From the NCBI GenBank assembly GCA_039793685.1, contig JBDRAL010000124.1, positions 1-64,000 on the forward strand: a stretch of 64,000 nucleotides of DNA, read 5' to 3'. The stretch's first letter is position 1. Every line of letters begins with the position of its first letter. A program made the translations under genes and the position numbers. The notes below the pieces were generated by a model that was given only the letters and a program-made list of their open reading frames with translations, was not told where the DNA came from and ran no database searches. Origin of the DNA: JAAFHI01 sp039793685. GTDB lineage: Bacteria > Acidobacteriota > Blastocatellia > Chloracidobacteriales > Chloracidobacteriaceae. Shown in pieces: positions 1-9,426 of the stretch.

Positions 1-1083
<1,083 letters not shown>

Positions 1084-1169
1084 AGTCTCTCTCTCGTACG
1101 GCGGCTTGCGTGACTTCCGCCGGATTCTATTGACTTGTACTGATTTGATTCGAAGACTCGGAAAACCTC

Positions 1170-1245
<76 letters not shown>

Positions 1246-1264
1246 TCGAGCTCACCTTTCCGAC

Positions 1265-1353
1265 TGGTGGACGGGGGAGGATTCGAACCTCCGTAGCCCG
1301 CAAGGGGCGGCAGATTTACAGTCTGCTGCCATTAACCGCTCGGCCACCCGTCC
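1265..1353 (-). tRNA. tRNA-Tyr (anticodon GUA)
   Basis: An 89-nt class II tRNA with a long variable arm. The acceptor stem is GGACGGG with CCCGTCC, the anticodon stem GCAGA/TCTGC encloses loop CTGTAAA (anticodon GTA), the T arm has GGAGG/CCTCC around TTCGAAT, and the 3' end reads ACCA, so CCA is encoded. It lies 19 nt upstream of tRNA-Thr in the direction of transcription and is probably the first gene of the tRNA-tuf unit. Confidence 0.97.
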
Positions 1354-1417
1354 AGCGCCGGCCTTCCCCGCCCAGGCACACGAACTCTTCGCCGCTCGTC
1401 GGGGCTGGCAACTATGG

Positions 1418-1447
1418 ATAATAGCACCGCAAAACGGCGGAGTGCAA
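1418..1447 (-). promoter_or_regulatory. Possible promoter for the tRNA-Tyr/tRNA-Thr/tuf unit
   Basis: On the minus strand a good -10 box TATTAT (1418-1423) is preceded, after 18 bp, by the weak -35 box TTGCAC (1442-1447). Transcription would begin near 1411, about 58 nt before mature tRNA-Tyr. The -10 box is convincing, the -35 box poor. Confidence 0.4.
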
Positions 1448-1462
1448 CGCGCACCGGAAACG

Positions 1463-2074
1463 CTAGGCCGGCGCTCCCGTGAGGATCACCCGGCGTCCCT
1501 CGATGCGGAAGTTGCCGGAAAGCACGATGCGGATGGCCTCGCTGTAGATGCGATGCTCCTCCTTGAGAATGCGTGCCGAAAGGGTCTCCACGGTGTCATC
1601 GTCGAGAACGGGTACGGCCGCCTGCAGAATGATCGGTCCGGCATCGAGATGCTCGTCCACAAAATGGACCGTGCAGCCGGTGATCTTGACGCCGTGCTCG
1701 AGGGCCTGCCGCTGGGCATCCAGCCCGGGAAACGACGGCAACAGCGCCGGGTGGATGTTCAGGATCCGGTAGGGAAACTCGCGGATGAAATAGGCGCTCA
1801 GGATCCGCATAAAACCGGCCAGACATACCAGGTCCACCTGATGCTTTTTCAGCTCGGCGACCACCAGCCGGTCATACGCCTCCCGCTCCATGCCTCGCGA
1901 AGGGATACAGACGGCGTTCAGTCCGCGCTGCCGTGCAATCTCCAACCCGCGAGCCTCCGGCCGGTTGGAGATCACTACGGCGATTTCGGCATCGATCCTG
2001 CCCGCCGCGACGTTATCGGCGATGGCTTCGAAATTGGAACCGCGTCCCGACAGAAGGATACCGAGGCGCTTCAT
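1463..2074 (-). CDS. purN: Phosphoribosylglycinamide formyltransferase (GAR transformylase)
   Basis: Transfers a formyl group from 10-formyl-tetrahydrofolate to GAR, the third step of purine synthesis, in the cytoplasm. The 203-residue protein has the family's usual length. Visible are SGRGSNF (residues 9-15, phosphate binding), NIHPALLPSFPG (107-118) with catalytic Asn107 and His109, and His137 followed by Asp144 in the folate/catalytic loop. The ATG at 2074 overlaps the purM stop as ATGA, so the two are translationally coupled. An in-frame reading extends upstream across purM, but only the part from this ATG resembles PurN. Confidence 0.96.
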   Translation of the reverse strand: MKRLGILLSGRGSNFEAIADNVAAGRIDAEIAVVISNRPEARGLEIARQRGLNAVCIPSRGMEREAYDRLVVAELKKHQVDLVCLAGFMRILSAYFIREFPYRILNIHPALLPSFPGLDAQRQALEHGVKITGCTVHFVDEHLDAGPIILQAAVPVLDDDTVETLSARILKEEHRIYSEAIRIVLSGNFRIEGRRVILTGAPA

Positions 2075-3120
2075 TGATAAAGGACCCGCGTGGTGGCGCC
2101 GCGGGGCCGGCGGATGACACGCCCGACCTCCCAGTGCGGTTCTCCCAGACGCTCGAGCAGGCGCCGGGCTTGCGCCACGCGGCCGGCATCCACGGCCAGG
2201 ATCATGCCCACGCCCAGGTTGAAGGTCCGGCGCCAGTCCTCCTCGGGGATCTTGCCCAGACGCCGGAGCAATTCGAAAACGACCGGCACCTTCCAGGAGC
2301 GGGTGTCGATTTCCGCCGCCAGCCCGGCGGGCAGCATGCGCGGAGTATTTTCCGTTATGCCGCCTCCCGTGATGTGCGCTGCTCCTTTGAGAAGTCCCTT
2401 GGCCGCCAGCGTGCGGAGCGGCCGGAGGTAGCTGCGGTGGACCTTCAAAAGCTCCTCGGCCACCGTGCAACCAAGTTCCGCGACAAAGGTTTCCGGACGA
2501 TAGCCGGCTACTTCGAACAGAAGCTTCCGGGCCAGTGAATAGCCGTTGGTGTGCAGCCCCGTGGACGGAAGGGCGAGCAACACGTCGCCCGGGCGGATGG
2601 TACGTCCGGTGAGCAGCCGGGCGCGCTCGACGGCTCCGACAATGAATCCGGCAAGATCGTATTCGCCCTCGGCGTAGAAGCCGGGCATCTCGGCGGTCTC
2701 GCCGCCGATGAGGGCGCAGCCGTTGCGGCGGCAGCCCCGCGCCAGTCCCGCAACCACTTGCGCCGCCACACCGGCGTCGAGCTTCCCTGTGGCGAAATAA
2801 TCCAGGAAGAACAGCGGTTCGGCTCCCTCGACCGCAATGTCGTTGACGCAGTGGTTGACCAGATCCTCACCGACGGTGTCGTGCCGGCCGGCAAGGAAGG
2901 CCACTTTCAGCTTGGTTCCCACCCCGTCGGCGGAACTCACCAGCACAGGATCCTTCCACCCGCTTAGCCGGTACCCGGACCCGAAGCAACCAATATCGGT
3001 CAGAACGCCTCGAGTGAAGGTGCGCCGTGCCAGGCGGCGAATCTGCGCCACGGCACGGTCGGCCTCCCGGATGCTGACGCCTGCATCTTCGTATAGAATT
3101 GCTTGTTTTCGAGCCGCCAT
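2071..3120 (-). CDS. purM: Phosphoribosylformylglycinamidine cyclo-ligase (AIR synthetase)
   Basis: ATP-dependent closure of the imidazole ring of FGAM to AIR, the fifth step of purine synthesis. 349 residues, normal for PurM. Motifs include DGVGTK (65-70), the VNHCVNDI segment, GGETAEMPGFY and the glycine-rich GGGITENTPRML segment in the C-terminal half. It is the first gene of a two-gene purM-purN operon. Its start lies 35 bp from the divergent amidohydrolase gene, so both promoters must fit in a very short spacer. N terminus MAARKQAILYEDAGVSI fits the family. Confidence 0.96.
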   Translation of the reverse strand: MAARKQAILYEDAGVSIREADRAVAQIRRLARRTFTRGVLTDIGCFGSGYRLSGWKDPVLVSSADGVGTKLKVAFLAGRHDTVGEDLVNHCVNDIAVEGAEPLFFLDYFATGKLDAGVAAQVVAGLARGCRRNGCALIGGETAEMPGFYAEGEYDLAGFIVGAVERARLLTGRTIRPGDVLLALPSTGLHTNGYSLARKLLFEVAGYRPETFVAELGCTVAEELLKVHRSYLRPLRTLAAKGLLKGAAHITGGGITENTPRMLPAGLAAEIDTRSWKVPVVFELLRRLGKIPEEDWRRTFNLGVGMILAVDAGRVAQARRLLERLGEPHWEVGRVIRRPRGATTRVLYQ

Positions 3121-3155
3121 GCGGCGCAGGAGAACTTACAGTATAACGGGTCATC

Positions 3156-4445
3156 ATGCAACGGACGGCTAAGATTCTCACGGCGGTGCTCATCGCCCTG
3201 CCGCTGGCGGGCGAGGCCCCCGACGTGTACGCGATCCGCGGAGCGCGCGTGATCACCGGGCGAGGCCCGATTCTGGACCGCGCCACGGTGATCGTGCGCG
3301 ACGGGCTGATCGTAGACGTCGGCGCTCAGCCTTCGGTTCCGCCCGAGGCCTGGGTGATCGAAGCCGAGGGCCTCACGGTGTATCCGGGGCTCATTGACGC
3401 ACTCAGTTCGGTGGGGCTTCCCGAGCCTCCGGCAACCGGGACGGGCCAGCGCCGGGCGGAGGCGCTCCCGGCGGCCGAAGGGGCGCGGCCCGAAGAGGCG
3501 CCGATGAACGCCGCGTGGGTCCGCGCGGCGGATCTGGTGAACCCCGCGGACCGGAGAATCGAGGCCGCGCGCAATGCCGGCTTCACCGCCGCGGCGATCT
3601 TCCCGACGCGGGGCATCCTGGGCGGGCATGGAGCGGTGATCGCTTTGGCGGGCGACAAGGCGGGGGAGATGGTCCTCAGCCCGTCTGCCGGGCTTTACCT
3701 GAGTCTGACTACGCGCCGCGGCGTCTTTCCGGCTTCCCTGATGGGCGCAATCGCCTACATCCGCCAGACGTTCCTGGATGCAGCCCACTACCGGCAAGCC
3801 CGGCAGATATACGCGCGCAACCCTGCGGGGCTCCGGCGACCGGAATACGACCGCGCTCTGGAAGGGGTTCTGGCCGCCCCGCGCGTGCTGCTGCCGGCTT
3901 CGACCGCCGTGGAAATCGCCCGCATGTTGCGGCTGGCGGCCGAGATCGAGCAGAGCCCCGTTTTGTACGGCGGCCACGAGGCATGGCGCGTCGCCGAGCT
4001 GCTGCGCGACTCGGGCGTGCCCGTAGTGGTAAGCCTGAAATGGCCCGAGCGCGATCGAGATGCCGATCCGGACGCGCCAGAGAGCCTCCGCGTGCTCGAG
4101 CTGCGCGAGAAGGCGCCTTCGACGCCTGCCGCTCTGGCAAAGGCCGGCGTGCGGTTCGCCTTTTCCACCGGCGGTCTTGCTAACCGGCGCGAACTGGTGC
4201 GGGCGTTGCGCCGGGCCCTCAATGCCGGGCTGTCCGAACAGGACGCCGTTCGGGCGCTCAGCCTGCATGCGGCGGAGATTTATGGTCTCTCCGACCGCCT
4301 GGGAAGCATCGAACCCGGCAAGATTGCCAACCTCGTTGTGACCGGGGGAGATCTGTTTCAGGAAAGTACCGAGATCAAATATGTGTTCGTGGACGGCAAG
4401 AAATACCAGCCCGTCCCGGAGTCCAGAGAGGAGGCGCGACAATGA
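3156..4445 (+). CDS. Secreted amidohydrolase-like protein, metal site missing (paralogue 1 of 3)
   Basis: 429 residues with an N-terminal signal peptide (about 1-20), so probably periplasmic. The fold is that of imidazolonepropionase-like amidohydrolases: a small beta-sandwich composed of N- and C-terminal segments (VIVRDGLIVDVGA; GSIEPGKIANLVV) around a TIM barrel. At the place where active members carry HxH after the PGLID motif, this protein has D81-A-L-S-S, with Leu83 and Ser85 replacing both histidines. Metal-dependent hydrolysis therefore looks unlikely. First of three coupled paralogues, with ATGA overlap to the next gene. It may act as a scaffold or binding partner of the middle protein; that is inference. 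Confidence 0.82.
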   Translation: MQRTAKILTAVLIALPLAGEAPDVYAIRGARVITGRGPILDRATVIVRDGLIVDVGAQPSVPPEAWVIEAEGLTVYPGLIDALSSVGLPEPPATGTGQRRAEALPAAEGARPEEAPMNAAWVRAADLVNPADRRIEAARNAGFTAAAIFPTRGILGGHGAVIALAGDKAGEMVLSPSAGLYLSLTTRRGVFPASLMGAIAYIRQTFLDAAHYRQARQIYARNPAGLRRPEYDRALEGVLAAPRVLLPASTAVEIARMLRLAAEIEQSPVLYGGHEAWRVAELLRDSGVPVVVSLKWPERDRDADPDAPESLRVLELREKAPSTPAALAKAGVRFAFSTGGLANRRELVRALRRALNAGLSEQDAVRALSLHAAEIYGLSDRLGSIEPGKIANLVVTGGDLFQESTEIKYVFVDGKKYQPVPESREEARQ

Positions 4446-5788
4446 GCCGGGCATGGTGGGGTGTCGTGGCGGCAGCTTGCCTGTTAGAGGCGGCCGGGCC
4501 GCCCGTGGTCATCCAGAACGCTCACGTGCTGACCGTCACGCGAGGGAGCTTCCGCGGCTCCGTGGTGATCCGCGACGGCAAGATCGCCGAGGCGGGCGAA
4601 AAGACGCTGGTGCCCCCCGGCGCGCGGGTGATCGACGCCGGCGGGCAATACCTCATGCCGGGAATCATCGACTGCCACTCCCACATCGCCGCCGACAGCA
4701 TCAACGAAGGCAGTGTCTCGGTCTCCTCCATGGTCTCGATCGAGGACGTCCTGGATCCGGAAGATATCGCCATCTACCGTGCCCTGGCCGGCGGCGTCAC
4801 CACAGCCAACATCCTTCACGGAAGCGCCAACGCCATCGGCGGCCAGTGTGTGGTGATCAAGATGCGCTGGGGCAAAGATGCACGCGGCCTGTTGTTTGAG
4901 GGCGCCAAGCCCGGCATCAAGTTTGCGCTGGGGGAAAATCCGAAGCGACAGGGCTATGCACCCCTCGAGGGCCGCCAACCGCGCTATCCGGCCACCCGCA
5001 TGGGCGTCGAGGATGTGATCCGCCAGGCGTTCATGGAAGCCAAGGCTTACCGGGAGTCCTGGCGGCAGTATCAGGAAAAGGTCAAGCGGGGGGAGAATGC
5101 CATCCCGCCGCGACGGGACCTCCGGCTGGAACCGCTGGTCGAGGTGCTGGAAGGCAAGCGCCTGGTACACGCCCACTGCTACCGCGCCGACGAAATCCTG
5201 ATGCTGCTGCGCCTGGCCGAAGAGATCGGTTTTCGCATCAAGACCCTCCAGCATGTGCTCGAAGGTTACAAAGTGGCCAAGGAAATCGCCGCGCACGGGG
5301 CCGGAGCCTCGACGTTCAGCGATTGGTGGGCTTACAAGATCGAAGCCTGGGACGCGATCCCGTACAACGCGGCGCTGATGTTGCGAAAGGGGGTGTTGGT
5401 TTCGCTCAACTCCGATTCGGCCGAACTGATGCGCCGGCTCAACACCGAGGCGGCAAAGACGATTAAGTACGGGGGATTGACCGAAGACGAAGCGCTGAGC
5501 CTGATTACGATCAACCCGGCGCGCCAACTGGACATTGCCAGCCGCGTGGGTTCCATCGAGCCGGGCAAAGATGCCGATCTGGTCCTGTTCGACCGCCATC
5601 CGCTTTCCAGTTATGCGAAAGTGCAAAAGGTCTTCATTGACGGGGAGCTGTACTTTGACCGCGATCGGGATCTGAGTGCGCGCCCGGAGCGGGAGCAACG
5701 CCGGAAGGCGCTTCTGGAAAAAGCACGGGAAGCGGAGAAGAAACAACCGCAACGTGCGCGCGAGCGCGAAACCGGGAGGCCGCAATGA
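4442..5788 (+). CDS. Secreted imidazolonepropionase-like amidohydrolase, intact site (paralogue 2 of 3)
   Basis: 448 residues with a signal peptide in the first ~20. This is the catalytically plausible member of the trio: His79 and His81 (DCHSH) form the metal HxH, Lys160 in PGIKFALGENP is a candidate carbamylated lysine, His243/His245 (VHAHCYRADE) and His271 follow, and Asp325 (LNSDSAEL) is at the position of the catalytic acid. The C terminus has GSIEPGKDADLVLFD, then a charged tail rich in Arg, Glu and Lys. The substrate is unknown; related proteins act on cyclic amides or dipeptides. It overlaps both neighbours by 4 nt, so equal expression of all three is likely. Confidence 0.86.
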   Translation: MSRAWWGVVAAACLLEAAGPPVVIQNAHVLTVTRGSFRGSVVIRDGKIAEAGEKTLVPPGARVIDAGGQYLMPGIIDCHSHIAADSINEGSVSVSSMVSIEDVLDPEDIAIYRALAGGVTTANILHGSANAIGGQCVVIKMRWGKDARGLLFEGAKPGIKFALGENPKRQGYAPLEGRQPRYPATRMGVEDVIRQAFMEAKAYRESWRQYQEKVKRGENAIPPRRDLRLEPLVEVLEGKRLVHAHCYRADEILMLLRLAEEIGFRIKTLQHVLEGYKVAKEIAAHGAGASTFSDWWAYKIEAWDAIPYNAALMLRKGVLVSLNSDSAELMRRLNTEAAKTIKYGGLTEDEALSLITINPARQLDIASRVGSIEPGKDADLVLFDRHPLSSYAKVQKVFIDGELYFDRDRDLSARPEREQRRKALLEKAREAEKKQPQRARERETGRPQ

Positions 5789-7053
5789 AACGGCTGCTTC
5801 GCTGGCTGGCCGCGGCCCTGGCGGCCCTCCCCGCCTTCGCCCAATCGTTCGTCATTCATGGCGCCACCGTGCACACCGTCTCCGGTCCGGACATTCCGAA
5901 CGGCAGCGTCTTGGTGCGGAACGGCAGAATCGCCGAAGTGGGCCCTGCGTTGCGGCCGCCGAAGGGAGTTCGCGTCATCGAGGCCAAAGGGCTACATTTG
6001 TATCCCGGCATGATCGATTCGGCCACGGATCTGGGCCTGTCGGAAATCACCTCTGTGCGCGAAACCGTGGACGTGCGCGAACTCGGCGATTTCAAGCCTC
6101 AGTTGCGGAGCATCATCGCCGTCAACCCGTCGAGCGAACACATCCCGGTGACGCGCGCCAACGGGATCACCTCGGCCGTGGTGCTCCCCCAGGGCGGCAT
6201 GCTTTCGGGCCAGGCCGCCCTGATCCACCTGGACGGCTGGACCTGGGAAGAGATGGCCGCGCGGCCCGCGCTCGCGATGGCCCTCCAGTTTCCCACCATC
6301 GACCGGACTCCGCAGGAGCAGGCGGGACCGCCGGGCCGTCGCATTCCGTACGCTGAAGCCCACAAACGCTACCAGGCCCAGTTACGCCGGCTGGAGGAAT
6401 GGTTCGAAAGCGCGCGTCGCTATCAGCGCGCCAGACAGTCGCGGCCCGCGGACTTCAAAGTCGATCTCAAACTAGAGGCGATGCTGCCGGTTTTAGAGGG
6501 AAAGCTGCCCGTGGTGGTCACGGCTGTGCGCGAGCGGGAAATTCGGGAGGCCCTCGCATTTGCCGACAAACAAAAGATTCGCATCATTCTGGCAGGCGCC
6601 CGAGATGCCGCCAAGGTGGCTGCGGAGCTGAAGGCTCAGAATGTACCCGTAATTCTGCCTCGGGTACTGGAACTTCCTCTTAACGAGGACGATCCGTACG
6701 ACCAGCCGTTTACCCTTGCATCCGAGTTGCATAAAGCCGGGGTGCGTTTCGCCTTCGCCAGCTACTCCAGCAGCTTTTCGCGGAACCTTCCTTACCAGGC
6801 CGCTGCATCGGTGGCCTTCGGCCTGCCCTACCAGGAAGCGTTAAAGGGCGTCACACTTTACCCGGCGGAAATCTGGGGATTGGGCGCCGATCTGGGCTCG
6901 ATCGAGCCGGGCAAGATAGCCAATCTCATCCTCACCGACGGCGATCCGTTGGAAGTGCGCACTCAGGTCAAGCAGGTGTTCATCCGCGGCAAGGAAGTGG
7001 ACCTGAACAATAAACATCGGATGCTGTACGAGAAGTACCGCAGCCGCCCATAG
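5785..7053 (+). CDS. Secreted amidohydrolase-like protein, metal site missing (paralogue 3 of 3)
   Basis: 422 residues with a signal peptide ending near AFAQ (residue 20). The amidohydrolase frame is clear: VLVRNGRIAEVG near the N terminus, LYPGMID at 72-78 and GSIEPGKIANLILTDGDP near the C terminus. The metal-binding HxH is replaced by A80-T-D82, and the later histidine and aspartate ligands are also not apparent. Like the first paralogue it is probably a non-hydrolytic relative. Its ATG overlaps the preceding stop. A strongly structured spacer and dtd follow, so it may end the operon. Confidence 0.82.
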   Translation: MKRLLRWLAAALAALPAFAQSFVIHGATVHTVSGPDIPNGSVLVRNGRIAEVGPALRPPKGVRVIEAKGLHLYPGMIDSATDLGLSEITSVRETVDVRELGDFKPQLRSIIAVNPSSEHIPVTRANGITSAVVLPQGGMLSGQAALIHLDGWTWEEMAARPALAMALQFPTIDRTPQEQAGPPGRRIPYAEAHKRYQAQLRRLEEWFESARRYQRARQSRPADFKVDLKLEAMLPVLEGKLPVVVTAVREREIREALAFADKQKIRIILAGARDAAKVAAELKAQNVPVILPRVLELPLNEDDPYDQPFTLASELHKAGVRFAFASYSSSFSRNLPYQAAASVAFGLPYQEALKGVTLYPAEIWGLGADLGSIEPGKIANLILTDGDPLEVRTQVKQVFIRGKEVDLNNKHRMLYEKYRSRP

Positions 7054-7060
7054 CGCTAAG

Positions 7061-7200
7061 TTCTGCTGGTACCATCCCTGGTGAAGTACCTATCACCCCG
7101 AGGGTGGGTCTTGGCGGAACGGAGAGCCTGGCCGGCACACGGTGATGCGGTAGCTAGCCGAAAGTCCGCCGGACGGGCCGGGCGAACCAAGTCCGAGGAC
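7061..7200 (+). other. Strongly structured intergenic segment, candidate RNA element
   Basis: The spacer between the amidohydrolase trio and dtd has no open reading frame of note but several nested helices. GGTAC 7069-7073 pairs with GTACC 7086-7090; CACCC 7094-7098 with GGGTG 7102-7106; CTTGG 7110-7114 with CCAAG 7187-7191, enclosing CCTGGCC 7127-7133 with GGCCGGG 7176-7182, which encloses GCGG 7147-7150 with CCGC 7166-7169. It could be a leader of dtd, a processed small RNA or simply a GC-rich transcript end. I compared it by eye with RNase P, SRP, tmRNA, T-box, SAM, cobalamin, c-di-GMP and fluoride consensus sequences and found no match. Strand is assumed from the flanking genes. Confidence 0.3.
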
Positions 7201-7217
7201 GGCCTACTTAGAGAGCG

Positions 7218-7667
7218 ATGCGAGCCGTACTGCAACGAGTGAGTGAAGCCCGCGTGGAGGTGGAGGGGACGGTCACCGGGGCGATCCGTTCCGGGCTCGT
7301 GGTCTTCGTCGGCATTTCCCGCGAGGACACACGGGCCGATGCTGAGTACCTGGCCGAAAAAATCACCGGTCTGCGGATTTTTCCCGATGAAACTGGCAAA
7401 ATGAACCGGGACGTCAAGGAAGCGGGCGGTAGTATCTTGATTGTGTCCCAGTTTACGCTCTACGCAGACGCGCGCAAGGGACGGCGTCCGGGCTTCGACC
7501 GGGCGGCGCCGCCGGATGCGGCGCGGCCGCTTTACGATTACTTTGTGGAGGCCGTACGGCGGCGCGGAGTCCCGGTGGCTACCGGCATCTTTCAGGCGGT
7601 GATGTCGGTGCGGCTTATCAACGATGGTCCAGTAACTATTTTGCTCGATTCGGAGAAAACAATTTGA
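7218..7667 (+). CDS. dtd: D-aminoacyl-tRNA deacylase
   Basis: Hydrolyses D-amino acids (and glycine mischarged on tRNA-Ala) from tRNA in the cytoplasm. 149 residues, the usual length. Diagnostic motifs are present: SQFTLYAD (77-84), forming the active-site pocket, and the cross-subunit GPVT motif (137-140) that gives chiral selection. The N terminus MRAVLQRVSEARVEV is typical. The gene follows a structured spacer and lies 43 nt before a small basic protein gene. Assignment is secure. Confidence 0.96.
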   Translation: MRAVLQRVSEARVEVEGTVTGAIRSGLVVFVGISREDTRADAEYLAEKITGLRIFPDETGKMNRDVKEAGGSILIVSQFTLYADARKGRRPGFDRAAPPDAARPLYDYFVEAVRRRGVPVATGIFQAVMSVRLINDGPVTILLDSEKTI

Positions 7668-7710
7668 CAAAATTTGCCGTTCGTTGGATGATGTTGTTTG
7701 AGGAGACAAA

Positions 7711-7998
7711 ATGCCCAGAGTCGCCACGACACTACAAGATAGATCCTTCCTGGTTGCAGCCCTGGAAGGACTGGAGCTGCAACGCAACAGGATTGAAGAA
7801 CAAATCCGGCAAATACGCGCCATGCTGGGAGCCCGCCGTGGTCGGGTAGCGGCTCCGATTCTGGCGACCGTGGCAAAACCGGCGAAGCGGCGCCAGCTCA
7901 GCGCCGCGGCGCGGCGGCGCATCGCTTTGGCGCAAAAGCGCCGTTGGGCGGAGTACCGCAAGCAGCGCGCCGCCATGGCGAAAGCCAAGGAAGCCTAG
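7711..7998 (+). CDS. Small basic protein with Arg-rich C-terminal motif, function unknown
   Basis: 95 residues, strongly basic. The N-terminal half (LVAALEGLELQRNRIEEQIR) looks helical and coiled-coil-like. The C-terminal half contains RRQLSAAARRRIALAQKRRW (about 66-85), a motif I have seen at the ends of many short Acidobacteriota and Planctomycetota proteins; nucleic-acid binding is plausible but unproven. The ATG is preceded by AGGAG six bases upstream. The stop overlaps the stop of convergent cbiO by 4 bp. Confidence 0.7.
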   Translation: MPRVATTLQDRSFLVAALEGLELQRNRIEEQIRQIRAMLGARRGRVAAPILATVAKPAKRRQLSAAARRRIALAQKRRWAEYRKQRAAMAKAKEA

Positions 7999-8702
7999 TC
8001 CGCGGTCGCCGGGCCGGCATCCCAGCCCAGGCGGCGGATCAGCTCCGCGGTCGGTCCCTCGCTCACGATTCTGCCTTTTTCAAAGAAGAGGGCGCGAGTG
8101 GTCGTCGCACAGGCGAAGGCGGCGTCGTGTGTGACCACGATCTTGGCTTGCGGCAGCGTGCGGAGCAGCTTCGCCAGATCACGCCTTCCCGGCGGGTCGA
8201 GAAAGGTCGTCGGTTCATCGAGCACGAGGATCTCCGGGTTCATAGCCAGCACACCGGCCAGCGCCGCCCGCCGCTTTTCCCCGGCGCTGAGGTGATAAGG
8301 CGCACGGTCGCACGCTGCCGCCATACCCGTGCGCACCAGAGCTTCGCGTGCGGCGCGCAGAGCCTCTGCGGGATCCAAGCCAAGGTTTAACGGTCCGAAC
8401 GCCGCGTCCTCGAGCACCGTGGGCATGAACAACTGCTCGTCCGGATCCTGAAAGAGAATGCCCACCTTACGGCGGATCATGGGCAAGGTCTCCGGGCGCA
8501 GCGGCAGTCCGCAGACCCGGATGCTGCCCTCGCCTTGTAGCAGTCCGTTCAGATGCAGCACAAAGGTGGTCTTGCCGGAGCCGTTGGGCCCGAGGAGGGC
8601 CACGCTCTCTCCCGGGTACAGCCGGAAATCCACGCCCGCGAGAGCCTCCGTCCCGTCCTCGTAACGGAATCGTAGTCCGGAAATTTCGATCAGCGGCTCC
8701 AC
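7995..8702 (-). CDS. cbiO: Cobalt/nickel ECF transporter ATP-binding subunit
   Basis: ATPase of an energy-coupling-factor importer for Co2+ or Ni2+, on the cytoplasmic face of the membrane. 235 residues starting at a GTG. Walker A GPNGSGKT (38-45), Q-loop Gln85, signature LSAGEKRR (138-145), Walker B ILVLDEP (158-164) and switch His192 are all intact. The GTG at 8702 was chosen because the homologous N terminus (EPLIEISGLRFRYEDG) begins there; the open frame upstream runs through cbiQ in another frame. Last gene of cbiM-cbiQ-cbiO. Confidence 0.94.
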   Translation of the reverse strand: MEPLIEISGLRFRYEDGTEALAGVDFRLYPGESVALLGPNGSGKTTFVLHLNGLLQGEGSIRVCGLPLRPETLPMIRRKVGILFQDPDEQLFMPTVLEDAAFGPLNLGLDPAEALRAAREALVRTGMAAACDRAPYHLSAGEKRRAALAGVLAMNPEILVLDEPTTFLDPPGRRDLAKLLRTLPQAKIVVTHDAAFACATTTRALFFEKGRIVSEGPTAELIRRLGWDAGPATAD

Positions 8703-8715
8703 GTCCCGATCGCCT

Positions 8716-9426
8716 TCAAAGGATCCGCAGCGCCGTCGCGGTGGCCACAGCCCAGGCGGCAAACAGCCCGTCGGCGGCGCCAAAGCGCAGCGGCGACAGC
8801 AGCACAAAGTCTCCGCGGAACCCCCGCGCGAGCATGGCCCGATGAACGGCTTCGGCGCGGGCGTGGGAGCGCGCAAACAGGGTGCCGACGGCGCCGGCGG
8901 CCGCTTGCCAGCCCCCTCGGCGCAGGCGCCGGCCGGCTCCTCCGCGCGAAGCTGCCGCAAACCGCATGTGCTGGGCCTGCTCGGAAATTACGAACAGATA
9001 CCGGTAGAGGATGTGAGTCACCAGTAACAGGAAACGGGGAACGCGGAACGACTCCATGGCGCGAAGCAGAACCGGCGGCGATGTGGTGCCGGTCAGCAGC
9101 ACCATCACCCACGCCGACAGAAAGCTCTTCAGCAGAACCGCAACAGCCCGCTCCGGATGCCCCGCTACCCAAGCCATGGCCCCAAAGACCGCCGCGAAGG
9201 GCAAGATCACGCACGCGCGCCAGAGCGTGCCGGCCAGAGGCAAGCCCGCGGAGGCGGCCGCGGCGCCCAGCAGCAGCGCATAGCCGCCGAAACGCAGCGC
9301 GGGCGCTCCGGGGCAAGTCCCGATCGCCACGACCAACGCCAGAGCGGCAACCAGCTTGGCCCGCGGGTCGCGGGCGTGAATCCAACTGTTTTTCCGGCTC
9401 CACTCCTCGAGGACCAAATGGTGCAC
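8716..9426 (-). CDS. cbiQ: Cobalt/nickel ECF transporter transmembrane subunit
   Basis: 236-residue integral membrane T component that couples CbiO ATP hydrolysis to CbiM. Hydrophobic stretches (about 28-95 and again near the C terminus) form several helices, and the cytoplasmic coupling helices contain the Ala-Arg-Gly type motif seen here in AAASRGGAG and AMLARGFRG. Translation starts at GTG 9426, whose G is shared with the cbiM stop TAG, and an AGGAG lies 8 nt upstream within the end of cbiM. The gene is therefore coupled to cbiM. A much longer in-frame reading upstream is an artefact of the GC-rich antisense of neighbouring genes. Confidence 0.92.
   Translation of the reverse strand: MHHLVLEEWSRKNSWIHARDPRAKLVAALALVVAIGTCPGAPALRFGGYALLLGAAAASAGLPLAGTLWRACVILPFAAVFGAMAWVAGHPERAVAVLLKSFLSAWVMVLLTGTTSPPVLLRAMESFRVPRFLLLVTHILYRYLFVISEQAQHMRFAAASRGGAGRRLRRGGWQAAAGAVGTLFARSHARAEAVHRAMLARGFRGDFVLLSPLRFGAADGLFAAWAVATATALRIL

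Noticed and set aside
1463..2470. 335-codon reading that extends purN upstream
   Set aside because: Upstream residues lie within purM in another frame; PurN similarity and coupling begin at ATG 2074.
7061..7200. RNase P, T-box, cobalamin or c-di-GMP riboswitch at the structured spacer
   Set aside because: Key conserved sequences of these families are not present; only helices are seen.
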